Positions 1 to 8,179 of a stretch of 64,000 nt of DNA are shown in pieces; positions within the stretch are counted from its first letter, which is position 1; each line of letters begins with the position of its first letter. Location of the stretch: NCBI GenBank assembly GCA_937958815.1, contig CALGMR010000003.1, positions 124,001 through 188,000 of the forward strand. Direction: 5' to 3'. Below the pieces are notes generated by a model. The model worked only from the letters and a program-made list of their open reading frames with translations, did no database searches and was not told the origin of the DNA. Position numbers and translations under genes: made by a program. The stretch is from an uncultured Rhizobiaceae group bacterium (GTDB taxonomy: Bacteria > Pseudomonadota > Alphaproteobacteria > Rhizobiales > Rhizobiaceae).

Positions 1-480
1 ATCAACTCAGCAACCGTAATTGCAGCGACCTTGGGAATGGTTTCCGTGACTGTTGGAACAATCTACCAAAAACTGGTTGGCAGTTTAAGCGACTTAAAAT
101 CAGGAACCGCCTTACAATATCTTGGCGGCACCATTCCCGTCGCCATTCTTGCTTTCACAATGGAGACGCGCGAAATTGAATGGTCGAATGAAATGATTTT
201 TGCCATGGCTTGGGCAATCTTCGTGCTTTCCTTTCTCGCGGTTTTTCTCTTGATGTGGCTTATACGCCAAGGCTCGGTGGCCAAACTGTCGACGCTGTTT
301 TTTCTTGTTCCCGCAGTGGCAGCAGTCATGGCCTATTTCCTGTTTGGCGAAACACTGACGCCAATTCAATTGGGTGGCATGTTGTTGTGCGCCATCGCTG
401 TGGCTCTCGCCTCGAGCAATGACAAATCCAAAAGAGACAAAACGTCACCATTGGCACAAGCTTCAGACGGGGCTAAGTAA
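1..480 (+). CDS. EamA/DMT-family permease, C-terminal part (truncated by window edge)
   Basis: The reading frame is open from base 1, so the start lies outside the window. The visible 159 residues contain four to five hydrophobic segments and end in a short polar tail rich in Lys and Ser. The last pair of helices, with FFLVPAVAAVMAYFLFGE followed by LGGMLLCAIAVALAS, is typical of the final helices of EamA (drug/metabolite transporter) permeases, where a P-x-x-A/G helix precedes a short GE loop. It would act in the inner membrane. The substrate cannot be read from this part. A small membrane protein gene follows after 30 bases on the same strand. Confidence 0.8.
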   Translation: MNSATVIAATLGMVSVTVGTIYQKLVGSLSDLKSGTALQYLGGTIPVAILAFTMETREIEWSNEMIFAMAWAIFVLSFLAVFLLMWLIRQGSVAKLSTLFFLVPAVAAVMAYFLFGETLTPIQLGGMLLCAIAVALASSNDKSKRDKTSPLAQASDGAK

Positions 481-510
481 CGGCCACACAAATCCGTTTG
501 GGAAAGCAAT

Positions 511-699
511 ATGAACATCGCTTATATCGTCCTTCTGTTGGCCTGTGTTGTTGTGGCCTTGATATTGTTGCGCGGCCTATGGAACATGTTGCAAAACGGG
601 CCCGGCAACAAATCGCAAAAATTGATGCGCATGCGTGTTATCGCGCAGGCTATTGCCGTCATTTTAATGGTCGGTTTTGTTTATTTCTCACGCGGCTAA
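511..699 (+). CDS. Small two-TM membrane protein (twin transmembrane protein)
   Basis: This 62-residue protein has two hydrophobic helices (about residues 3-25 and 42-59) joined by a short basic loop (QNGPGNKSQKLMRMR). Short twin-TM proteins of this kind commonly precede the PduO-type cobalamin adenosyltransferase in Rhizobiales, as here. The stop is only 13 bases before the likely start of that gene, so they are probably co-transcribed. A purine-rich GGAAAG lies a few bases before the ATG. The function is unknown; the hairpin topology resembles HIG1-like proteins, but no motif proves it. Confidence 0.75.
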   Translation: MNIAYIVLLLACVVVALILLRGLWNMLQNGPGNKSQKLMRMRVIAQAIAVILMVGFVYFSRG

Positions 700-712
700 G
701 ATCGGAACCCCC

Positions 713-1291
713 ATGGTTGTCTTGAATAAAATTTACACGAAAACGGGCGACGATGGCACCACCGCTTTGGGCACAGGCGAGCGCCGTTTGAAGTTTGATC
801 TACGCGTTGAATCTTATGGCACAGTTGATGAAACCAATGCTGCGATCGGTGTTGCGCGCTTGCACACTGAAAACCAATCCGACCTCCATGCTATGTTGTT
901 GCGTATCCAAAATGATCTTTTCGACCTGGGCGCTGATCTGGCAACACCCGACACTGGTGAGAAGTTGGAATACGAACCTCTTCGCGTGATTGAAACCCAG
1001 GTGGAACGCATTGAAAGCGATATCGACACTCTCAACAGTGATCTCGATCCTCTTCGTTCGTTCATTTTGCCTGGCGGTTCGGCGGCAGCTGCAGCCCTTC
1101 ATGTGGCCAGAACAGTTGCGCGACGTGCAGAGCGCCTGATTGTTCATCTTGGAGAAACTCCCGGAGAGCACGTCAACCCTTCGTGCATTCGATATATGAA
1201 CCGCGTTTCCGACTTTTTATTTGTGGCCGCCCGCTATGCAAATGATGGTGGCAAAGCCGACATATTGTGGGTACCTGGCGAAAACCGTTAG
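713..1291 (+). CDS. Cob(I)yrinic acid a,c-diamide adenosyltransferase, PduO type
   Basis: The 192-residue protein adds the 5'-deoxyadenosyl group from ATP to cob(I)alamin, giving adenosylcobalamin. The N-terminal ATP-binding motif TKTGDDGTTALG, the following VESYGTVDETNAAIG, and the C-terminal RAERLIVHL and NPSCIRYMNRVSDFLF segments are the hallmarks of the PduO/MMAB family, and the length is normal. I place the start at the ATG at 713. The same frame has an ATG at 677, but it overlaps the upstream gene and adds unconserved residues. The protein is cytosolic. Its proximity to etfBA fits the link between B12-dependent methylmalonyl-CoA mutase and acyl-CoA oxidation in alphaproteobacteria. Confidence 0.95.
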   Translation: MVVLNKIYTKTGDDGTTALGTGERRLKFDLRVESYGTVDETNAAIGVARLHTENQSDLHAMLLRIQNDLFDLGADLATPDTGEKLEYEPLRVIETQVERIESDIDTLNSDLDPLRSFILPGGSAAAAALHVARTVARRAERLIVHLGETPGEHVNPSCIRYMNRVSDFLFVAARYANDGGKADILWVPGENR

Positions 1292-1335
1292 ACACAACGG
1301 TCACATTCCTCATGATAGTCTGAGGAGGCTGCAGC

Positions 1336-2118
1336 ATGTTCATTCCACTTTACGACGGAAAACCCATCAAACACATCTCGCTGCAGTGGGTGACACTGAC
1401 CATCATTGGTTTGAATGTCGCTGTCTATTTGATGGTAAACGTGTTGGATTCCAGCCTCATCGGCGATTTGCAATACATTAGCCTGTCACTCGGCCACATA
1501 CCGTCTATCGGCAACGATTTAAAAACTCTGCCAGCAGAGTACCAGCTGCTTTCCGACGATTATTATTTTGTCACCATGCTCACCAGCGCATTTATTCATG
1601 CAGATCTTATCCACCTTGCGGGCAACATGATTTTTGTATGGGTATTTGGCGACAATGTTGAGGATGCATTGGGACATATCAAATTCATCATTTTCTACGT
1701 TTTGTGTGCCGTCGCAGCCGTTTGGTTTCACGGATTGGTTTTCGCAGATTCAGACGGCCCATTAATCGGCGCTTCAGGTGCAGCTGCAGGGTTGGTGACA
1801 GCCTATCTTTTGTTGCATCCCAAAATGAAAATATGGGGCTTGGTACTGTTCAGAATCCCGTTGCGTTTGCCAGCATATATCGCCTTGGGTGGTTGGGTCG
1901 CCTATCAATTCATCATGTTTTTGATCGACAGTGACGGGCAAATTTCTTGGGCGTCTCACGTTGGAGGCGCTTTGACTGGTGCTCTTTTGGTTGTTGTGTT
2001 GAAACGACGTGCGGTCCCATTGTTCGACAGAGAAGTGATTCTTCCCGACGCTGTTGAGTTGAAACCCGAAGCAAGTTTGCCGCCAGAGGTAAAACAATCC
2101 CCGTGGGGACGCGGTTAG
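1336..2118 (+). CDS. Rhomboid-family intramembrane serine protease
   Basis: This 260-residue polytopic membrane protein carries the rhomboid features. HLAGNMIFVWVFGDNVED is the conserved HxxxN region after the second helix, GASGAAAG holds the nucleophile Ser147, and SHVGG holds the catalytic His208. About six TM helices are visible. It would cleave membrane protein substrates within or near the membrane. An AGGAGG ribosome-binding site precedes the ATG by about nine bases. The last 40 residues are polar and Pro/Glu-rich. It sits between the adenosyltransferase and etfB on the same strand, a place where relatives often have no gene, so the insertion may be lineage-specific. Confidence 0.93.
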   Translation: MFIPLYDGKPIKHISLQWVTLTIIGLNVAVYLMVNVLDSSLIGDLQYISLSLGHIPSIGNDLKTLPAEYQLLSDDYYFVTMLTSAFIHADLIHLAGNMIFVWVFGDNVEDALGHIKFIIFYVLCAVAAVWFHGLVFADSDGPLIGASGAAAGLVTAYLLLHPKMKIWGLVLFRIPLRLPAYIALGGWVAYQFIMFLIDSDGQISWASHVGGALTGALLVVVLKRRAVPLFDREVILPDAVELKPEASLPPEVKQSPWGRG

Positions 2119-2125
2119 TCTCAGA

Positions 2126-2161
2126 TCAATATTTCCAGCAGCCAAATATTGACGTTAACGT
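2126..2161. promoter_or_regulatory. Inverted repeat plus adjacent 10-bp palindrome upstream of etfB
   Basis: A perfect 9-bp inverted repeat (TCAATATTT at 2126-2134, AAATATTGA at 2144-2152, 9-base loop) overlaps by one base a perfect palindrome ACGTTAACGT (2152-2161). It lies just after the rhomboid gene and 155 bases before etfB. The AT-rich stem has no immediate T-run, so it is a poor terminator on the + strand. An operator for the etfBA promoter is equally possible. Confidence 0.4.
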
Positions 2162-2315
2162 AAGAATTTTTTGTTGCATTCCAAAATGAGAGGCCACATA
2201 ACACAGAGGTAAAATGTGTCTAAAACCTGTTGCAGAATGACGGATATGAACTAGTGTTGTTTCCCACGACAGTGCATTAGAATGTTAAATCCCTTTGCCG
2301 ATAGAGGTCATTGAA

Positions 2316-3065
2316 ATGAAGATTATTGTGCCCGTAAAACGGGTTGTCGATTACAACGTGAAAATTCGCGTGAAAGCCGACGGATCTGGCGTTGAACTCG
2401 CCAATGTTAAAATGTCGATGAATCCATTCGACGAAATCGCAGTTGAAGAAGCTTTGCGCCTCAAAGAAGCTGGCAAAGCCGAGGAAGTGATTGCCGTTTC
2501 CATAGGGCCGCAACAGTCTCAAGAAACAATTCGCACAGCACTTGCAATGGGTGCTGATCGCGGCATTCTTGTAAAGACAGATGATCTCGTTGAGCCATTG
2601 GCCGTTGCAAAAATACTCAAAGGCATTGTGGAAGAAGAAAGCCCACAATTGGTAATCCTCGGCAAACAAGCGATTGATGACGATGCTAACCAAACCGGAC
2701 AAATGCTTTCTGCATTGCTTGGTTGGGCACAAGCGACATTCGCCTCAAAACTGGAGATCAATGGAAACAGCGCCAATGTGACACGTGAAGTGGATGGCGG
2801 GTTGCAAACGATCAAAGTCGATATGCCTATGATCATGACCACGGACCTTCGCTTGAATGAACCGCGTTATGCATCTTTGCCAAATATCATGAAGGCAAAG
2901 AAGAAGCCGCTCGATGAAAAAGCTCCTTCCGACTACGGTGTTGATACAGCGCCACGCTTGAAGGTTTTGAGCACAGTTGAACCCGCTTCACGCAAAGCTG
3001 GTGTCATTGTTGGCTCTGTTGACGAACTCGTTGACAAGCTGAAAAACGAAGCCGGCGTGCTGTAA
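2316..3065 (+). CDS. etfB: Electron transfer flavoprotein beta subunit
   Basis: This is the small subunit (249 residues) of the soluble heterodimer that takes electrons from acyl-CoA and related dehydrogenases and passes them to ETF-ubiquinone oxidoreductase. The N-terminus [18 protein letters not shown], the [16 protein letters not shown] segment, [17 protein letters not shown] (the AMP/recognition-loop side) and [21 protein letters not shown] are family signatures. I place the start at the ATG at 2316, preceded by AGAGG. The upstream in-frame start at 2295 adds seven unconserved residues. It is followed after 11 bases by etfA. The ETF-QO gene is not in the window. Confidence 0.97.
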   Translation: MKIIVPVKRVVDYNVKIRVKADGSGVELANVKMSMNPFDEIAVEEALRLKEAGKAEEVIAVSIGPQQSQETIRTALAMGADRGILVKTDDLVEPLAVAKILKGIVEEESPQLVILGKQAIDDDANQTGQMLSALLGWAQATFASKLEINGNSANVTREVDGGLQTIKVDMPMIMTTDLRLNEPRYASLPNIMKAKKKPLDEKAPSDYGVDTAPRLKVLSTVEPASRKAGVIVGSVDELVDKLKNEAGVL

Positions 3066-3076
3066 GGAGATTGACC

Positions 3077-4006
3077 ATGACAACCCTTTTGATTGCTGAA
3101 CACGACAACGAAACTCTTTCAGACCAAACCAACAAAGCGATGACTGCAGCTGCTGCTATTGGCAATGATGTGCATATCCTTGTTGCTGGTTCCGGATGTG
3201 CTGCTGTTGCAGACGCCGCTGCAAAACTGGACGGTGCTGCAAAAGTTCTTTTGTGCGAAGCAGACTATCTGACAAACCGTCTTGCCGAACCCATGGCTGC
3301 ATTGATCACTGGCATTGCTGGCGACTACGACACAATCATGGCTGCGGCAACAACAGATGGTAAGAACATCTTGCCGCGCGTTGCAGCTTTACTCGACGTG
3401 ATGCAAATTTCCGACATCACCGAAGTGAAAGCGGCTGACACTTTTGAACGTCCAATTTACGCAGGCAACGCCATGCAGACAGTTCAATCTACAGATGCAA
3501 CGAAAGTGATCACTGTTCGAACTGCTGGTTTTGCAGCAGCAGGTGACGGTGGTTCTGCTTCTGTCGACAAAATTGATGCAGCTGCAAATCCCGGCCTGTC
3601 CGAATTCGTCAGCGCAGCATTGTCTGATTCAGACCGCCCAGAACTCACATCTGCAAAAATCATCATTTCTGGTGGCCGAGCACTTGGGTCTTCTGAGAAG
3701 TTTGAAGAGGTCATCACACCTGTCGCTGACAAACTCGGTGCCGCCATTGGCGCATCACGCGCTGCTGTGGATGCAGGCTACGCCCCCAATGATTGGCAAG
3801 TTGGCCAAACAGGTAAAGTGGTAGCGCCAGATCTGTACATTGCGTGCGGCATTTCTGGTGCCATCCAACACTTGGCGGGTATGAAAGACTCCAAAATCAT
3901 TGTTGCGATCAACAAAGATGATGAAGCTCCGATTTTCCAAGTCGCAGATTACGGTCTCATAGCAGACTTGTTTGACGCACTGCCAGAGTTTGAAAAAGCT
4001 CTGTAA
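3077..4006 (+). CDS. etfA: Electron transfer flavoprotein alpha subunit
   Basis: This 309-residue FAD-binding subunit of ETF has an N-terminal Rossmann-like domain ([13 protein letters not shown] at the start) and a C-terminal FAD domain with [26 protein letters not shown] and the closing signature [20 protein letters not shown]. All are intact. The ATG at 3077 follows AAGGAGA with six bases of spacing. The TTG six bases upstream is in frame but less likely. It is co-transcribed with etfB and followed by a strong hairpin terminator. In many Rhizobiales hbdA follows directly; here that gene lies about 8 kb away. Confidence 0.97.
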   Translation: MTTLLIAEHDNETLSDQTNKAMTAAAAIGNDVHILVAGSGCAAVADAAAKLDGAAKVLLCEADYLTNRLAEPMAALITGIAGDYDTIMAAATTDGKNILPRVAALLDVMQISDITEVKAADTFERPIYAGNAMQTVQSTDATKVITVRTAGFAAAGDGGSASVDKIDAAANPGLSEFVSAALSDSDRPELTSAKIIISGGRALGSSEKFEEVITPVADKLGAAIGASRAAVDAGYAPNDWQVGQTGKVVAPDLYIACGISGAIQHLAGMKDSKIIVAINKDDEAPIFQVADYGLIADLFDALPEFEKAL

Positions 4007-4026
4007 CGTCCCAACCACGTAAAACA

Positions 4027-4062
4027 AAAGCCCGCGACGCTCCATGCATCGCGGGCTTTTTT
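4027..4062. terminator. Intrinsic terminator between convergent etfA and the TIGR02302 gene
   Basis: A GC-rich perfect stem AGCCCGCGA / TCGCGGGCT (4029-4037 and 4049-4057) is followed by a T-run on the + strand and preceded by an A-run. It can therefore stop transcription from both directions. It lies between the etfA stop (4006) and the end of the minus-strand gene (4082). Confidence 0.85.
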
Positions 4063-4081
4063 GTGTCCTTCAGACTGCGGC

Positions 4082-6685
4082 CTATCGCGTGGGCAGCAAT
4101 CGATCCAAATAATCCAATTCGAGCTTTGGACGAGCGGTGTCTGATAATTTGCGGCGAATTGCATCCAAAATTTCACGCGCTCTTTGAGCATCAATTTCAT
4201 CTGGAACTTTAGTGTCATCGCCCAATTGAGGCCCATTGCTCCGGCTTTGGCGACCAAGGGGATCGCGATCGCCACTGGATTGCTCGCCGTGCTGTCCACG
4301 CTCGCCTTGTCGTCCTTGCTCGCCAGCCTGATTTTGCATGTTCTGCATCATCTGCTGCGCGCCCTCGCGCATGGCTTGTAAAGCACGACCTTGCTCGCCC
4401 ATCGCTTCGCCAGTTTGGCCTTCCCCAAGACTTTGTTCCGCGCCGCCCATTGCTTCACCTGCTTCACCAAGCTGCTCACCAGGCTCCATGCCCAATCCGC
4501 GCATAGCTTCTTGCAACTCTTGCATCTGCTGCTGCAACTGGCCTTGCTGTTCTTGCAGCTGCTTCATTGCCTCAGCAAATTCTTCAGGCGTCATGGGTTT
4601 GCGTTCACCAGGCTGATTTTGGTCACCCTGCTGCTGTTGTTGCTGTTGATTTTGTTGACCTTGTTGCTCACCCTGTTCACGTCGTCTTTGCTGTTGACGT
4701 TGCATGTCGAGTGTCTGATCCATCAGTTGCTGTTGCTGGCGCATCATCTCGCCAAGCTTGTTCATTTGTTGGCTGAACTCGTCGGTTTGCTGCCGCTGTT
4801 GCTGTTGTTGCGGGCGAGCCGTCTGCAGATTGTTCATCATGCGCTGCATTTCTTCCAGCAGTTGACGTGCTGCATCTTTTGATCCGGATTTCGCCAAATC
4901 CTCAATTTGCTGCATCATCCGTTCAAGGTCTTGTTGGCGCAAAACCTGCGTGTTCGGATCCAGCGGCATGGCCTGTTGATTTTGCTGATTGCGCTGCGCT
5001 TGCTGGGCCAATTCTTGCATGAATTCATTCATGGCATTGCGCAAATCTTGCATCAATTCAGCAATCTCTTCGTCAGAAGCACCATTCTCCAAAGCCTCCG
5101 CCAAACGTTCTTGCGCATCGCGCAAACGGCGTTCAGCCAATGACAAATCACCGTCCTCAACAGCCAAGGCCGTTTCCCACATCAGGTCCAGCGTTTCCCG
5201 CAATTCATCTTTATCGCGTGTGCGCCTGATGCTGCGATAGGCAACGCGAAGAGCCGTGTAGACCGAGAAATCTTTGATAAATGTATCAGGATGGGTGTTG
5301 GTGATAATATCTAACATTTCAGCGACCTGCGCAGCATTGCGCAAATCCAAAGCGAGATTGCGGCGTTCATGAACAATCGCCTTGGCCAACGGTTTGGTGA
5401 AAACACGTTGAGGAAGGACGAAACTTTTTGCAGCGCTTTGCCCCCTTTGCCCGGCCTCGTCTTCTGCGATCAACGTCATTTGAACTTTGGCGCCAGCCCA
5501 AGGGTGGCTGGTCAAATCTTGACTGGTTTTTGAAACACCTTTGGTGGCGTTGCGCTTGGGGAGAGGCAAATCAATCTGCGGCGCTTCCACCAAAGGAACC
5601 GCACGAGAATCAAGATCCATTTCAGACTTTATATCTGCCCGCGCCGTGCTCACCCCATAATCGTCTTGAACCTCGTAAGAAAATTCCAAAGCCCCTCTTG
5701 TCGACCCTTCAGGATCTTCAACAAATTTTATAGACGGGTTGTGATCTTCGGTAACTGCAAACGACCACGTTCCTACTTCATCTTCACCAGAACGCAATTT
5801 TACAGAAGACGTCTTTTCAAGCTTTAATTTGAACGCGGTAGAAATTTGAGAAGCATCAACTTCTTCTTCTGAAACCTGGGACTGCGAACCTTTTTTGCTT
5901 TCTGGCACCACGGCATCGATCACCCGTTCGTACTCTCCATCAAGCAATACAAGTTCAGGCGCATCTAGTTTCAAAACGCGAACAACCAGTTCGCTGCCTT
6001 CAGGAACAGTCACAGCGGCTTGTTCAGCAGAGGTCGATTGCTTCAAAAAGATGGGAGGTTTGTTGGTATAAGCAGGAGGAGTGACCCAAACATCAACCCG
6101 ACCAGCGACAAGCGTTGCGTCTGGTTGACTGCGAAAAGCATCAGCAACGCGCCCGCTCCAATTGTTCCACCCGAAGCCAAAAGACACAAAAAGGGCCAGC
6201 AGCACCAATGCGCGAATCGCAAACGGGTCATGCTGAGCAACTTTTGGCGAGGGTGTTCCGCTTCTCAGTCCCGAAAGCGATTGTGCCATACGGCGACGAT
6301 GTTCTTCCCAAAGCACGTTGGCAAACGCGTCATTATCGCCCGAAACATCGCTGCGCGAATCTTCTTGTGCTGTAACAGGACGATGTTCGAGAAGAGAAAC
6401 CCGCTCAATTCGTGCGTCGACCTGCGCACTGGTTGGCAGTTGCAATTTGCGCAACCTAGTCAAAGCAAAAACGAAGGCCGCACCAAAAACTGTAACGAAA
6501 CCAATACGCACGTAGTCGTGCAGTAACGACCAAACACCAAACCACGATACAGTGAAAAACAGCGCAACAATGCCCAAAATAGGCAGCATCAAAGGCCAAA
6601 GCTTTTCCCAGAAAAGTGCAAACCAAGCCGAACGGCGCGCAGGCGCCAAACGAGGCGTGGTGTCGATTTGAGCGTCTTCTATCAT
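4082..6685 (-). CDS. TIGR02302 / DUF4175 family membrane protein with Gln/Met-rich coil
   Basis: This protein of about 867 residues is of unknown function and typical of Rhizobiales and relatives. Two TM helices lie near the N-terminus (after WEKLWPLMLPILG) and a third near residue 160. A large region, presumably periplasmic, follows with FSYEVQDDYGVSTARADI and HPWAGAKVQMTLIAED, recognisable TIGR02302 blocks. Next is a long helical, Gln/Met/Glu-rich low-complexity part (roughly residues 560-800) and a conserved tail with AREILDAIRRKLSDTARPKLELDYLDRLL. I prefer the ATG at 6685, preceded by GTGAG; the frame stays open to 6820 (912 residues). In relatives it follows lysA directly, but here an MscS gene separates them. 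Confidence 0.88.
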   Translation of the reverse strand: MIEDAQIDTTPRLAPARRSAWFALFWEKLWPLMLPILGIVALFFTVSWFGVWSLLHDYVRIGFVTVFGAAFVFALTRLRKLQLPTSAQVDARIERVSLLEHRPVTAQEDSRSDVSGDNDAFANVLWEEHRRRMAQSLSGLRSGTPSPKVAQHDPFAIRALVLLALFVSFGFGWNNWSGRVADAFRSQPDATLVAGRVDVWVTPPAYTNKPPIFLKQSTSAEQAAVTVPEGSELVVRVLKLDAPELVLLDGEYERVIDAVVPESKKGSQSQVSEEEVDASQISTAFKLKLEKTSSVKLRSGEDEVGTWSFAVTEDHNPSIKFVEDPEGSTRGALEFSYEVQDDYGVSTARADIKSEMDLDSRAVPLVEAPQIDLPLPKRNATKGVSKTSQDLTSHPWAGAKVQMTLIAEDEAGQRGQSAAKSFVLPQRVFTKPLAKAIVHERRNLALDLRNAAQVAEMLDIITNTHPDTFIKDFSVYTALRVAYRSIRRTRDKDELRETLDLMWETALAVEDGDLSLAERRLRDAQERLAEALENGASDEEIAELMQDLRNAMNEFMQELAQQAQRNQQNQQAMPLDPNTQVLRQQDLERMMQQIEDLAKSGSKDAARQLLEEMQRMMNNLQTARPQQQQQRQQTDEFSQQMNKLGEMMRQQQQLMDQTLDMQRQQQRRREQGEQQGQQNQQQQQQQGDQNQPGERKPMTPEEFAEAMKQLQEQQGQLQQQMQELQEAMRGLGMEPGEQLGEAGEAMGGAEQSLGEGQTGEAMGEQGRALQAMREGAQQMMQNMQNQAGEQGRQGERGQHGEQSSGDRDPLGRQSRSNGPQLGDDTKVPDEIDAQRAREILDAIRRKLSDTARPKLELDYLDRLLPTR

Positions 6686-6841
6686 GGCAAATCTCACTGG
6701 TTCTGGCTCGACTATACCAGCAAACATGGCGTTGGCGAGACGCAAATGGCCAATAGGCGCATGTGTCGCTGAAATGTGATTGCGATTGAACGAGCACCTC
6801 TTTAAGTTAATCCAAGTCATTCTACCTGGTGAGTATTCTAA

Positions 6842-8179
6842 ATGCCCGATCTCGATGCGCTGAAATTGCAGGCTTTAGAAATTTGGGCCACTGTGCTGGC
6901 GTGGCTCCAATCTCCTACTTTTTATGCGCAAATCGGTGCAATTGTTGCTGCATGGATTCTGGCAGGCTTTGTTTCAAAGCTTGTTCGAAAGCGCGTTCCA
7001 TTTCTGAGAGATGCGCCCGCTGAAGGCAAATTATTGCTTGTACGAACATGGGTTTACAAGGCGAGAAGTCTTCTATTCCCCATCCTGTTGGTCGCGATTC
7101 TGGCTGCAGCCGTTTCGATTCTCAGGTCAGTGACTGGCAGCGTTTGGCTCGTCCAACTGGCTCAAAGTCTTGCAGTTGTTCTAGCGCTATATAATGCGAT
7201 CAAGCTTTTTGTCCCAAGCGAAGGTTTGCGCAAACTCATCAATATCATTGTTTTGCCCAGCGCGTTGTTGATGGTGTTTGGCTATTTTGATGACTTCACT
7301 GCATTTCTCGACACTGTCGCACTTGAACTGGGCAACATCCGCCTTTCAGCTCTTTTCCTCATAAAAGCAGCGATTTTCGGCGGCATTATCTTCTGGCTTG
7401 GCCGTCAATCAAACAGCGCGGGTCAAAACGCGATCAATCGCCAAGAGGCCCTCGATCTCGGAATGCGTTCGCTGATCTCCAAATTGTTCCAGATCGTGCT
7501 GTTTATTGTTATGGGCATCGTGTTCCTGCAAGTCCTCGGGATAGACCTCACAGCCCTCGCCGTTTTGGGTGGTGCTGTTGGCGTTGGCCTTGGTTTTGGT
7601 TTGCAGCAAATCGCCGCCAACTTTATTTCAGGCATGATCATCCTGTTTGAAAGGTCGCTTTCTCCTGGCGACTATATTGAAATGGAAGACGGCAAAGCGG
7701 GCATTCTCAAAGAGATCAACATGCGGTCAACCACTTTGGAAACCTATGACGGCAAAGAAGTCATGTTGCCGAATGAAAAATTCGTCACAACAACTTTTGT
7801 GAACTGGACAAGAGACGACCCACGCCAACGTTATGAGGTTGAGTTTTCAGTGTCCTACGACACGGATATCGAACCCATTCCTGATCTCATTTGCGCAGCT
7901 GTGTCCAAACATCCGCAAATCTTGCAAGACCCGGAAATTCCCGACGTGGAACTGCGCGGTTTTGGCGACAGCGGGATAAATTTTGCAGTCGAATTTTGGG
8001 CCGATGGCATCGACGACGGGAAGAACAAATTTTCATCTGATGTGCTGTTCATTGTCTGGCGCACTCTGCGCGACAATCAAATCAAGATTCCATATCCTCA
8101 ACGTGAAGTACGGGTTTTGTCAGATGAGCCTTCCGCGCTTGGCATAAAGACCAAACCAGCAGCGCGCAAGAAGCCTTAA
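6842..8179 (+). CDS. MscS-family mechanosensitive ion channel
   Basis: This 445-residue inner-membrane channel has about five N-terminal hydrophobic helices, then the MscS domain. The pore helix is Gly/Ala-rich (GGAVGVGLGFGLQQIAANF), followed by FERSLSPGDYIEM and LPNEKFVTTTFVNWT, the beta-domain signatures, and a cytoplasmic C-terminal domain. It would release small solutes upon hypo-osmotic shock. The gene starts 156 bases from the preferred start of the divergent TIGR02302 gene. Its 3' end overlaps the end of the convergent lysA by four bases. Its insertion between lysA and the TIGR02302 gene breaks an otherwise conserved order. Confidence 0.95.
   Translation: MPDLDALKLQALEIWATVLAWLQSPTFYAQIGAIVAAWILAGFVSKLVRKRVPFLRDAPAEGKLLLVRTWVYKARSLLFPILLVAILAAAVSILRSVTGSVWLVQLAQSLAVVLALYNAIKLFVPSEGLRKLINIIVLPSALLMVFGYFDDFTAFLDTVALELGNIRLSALFLIKAAIFGGIIFWLGRQSNSAGQNAINRQEALDLGMRSLISKLFQIVLFIVMGIVFLQVLGIDLTALAVLGGAVGVGLGFGLQQIAANFISGMIILFERSLSPGDYIEMEDGKAGILKEINMRSTTLETYDGKEVMLPNEKFVTTTFVNWTRDDPRQRYEVEFSVSYDTDIEPIPDLICAAVSKHPQILQDPEIPDVELRGFGDSGINFAVEFWADGIDDGKNKFSSDVLFIVWRTLRDNQIKIPYPQREVRVLSDEPSALGIKTKPAARKKP

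Noticed and set aside
4620..4830. CAG/TTG-rich low-complexity DNA as a microsatellite
   Set aside because: It codes for Gln and Met in one frame of a real gene, and the repeat is irregular at the DNA level.
4391..4882. Leu-rich + strand reading frame of 163 codons
   Set aside because: It is the antisense of the Gln-rich part of the TIGR02302 gene (CAG/CAA read backwards gives Leu codons). It has no family motif.
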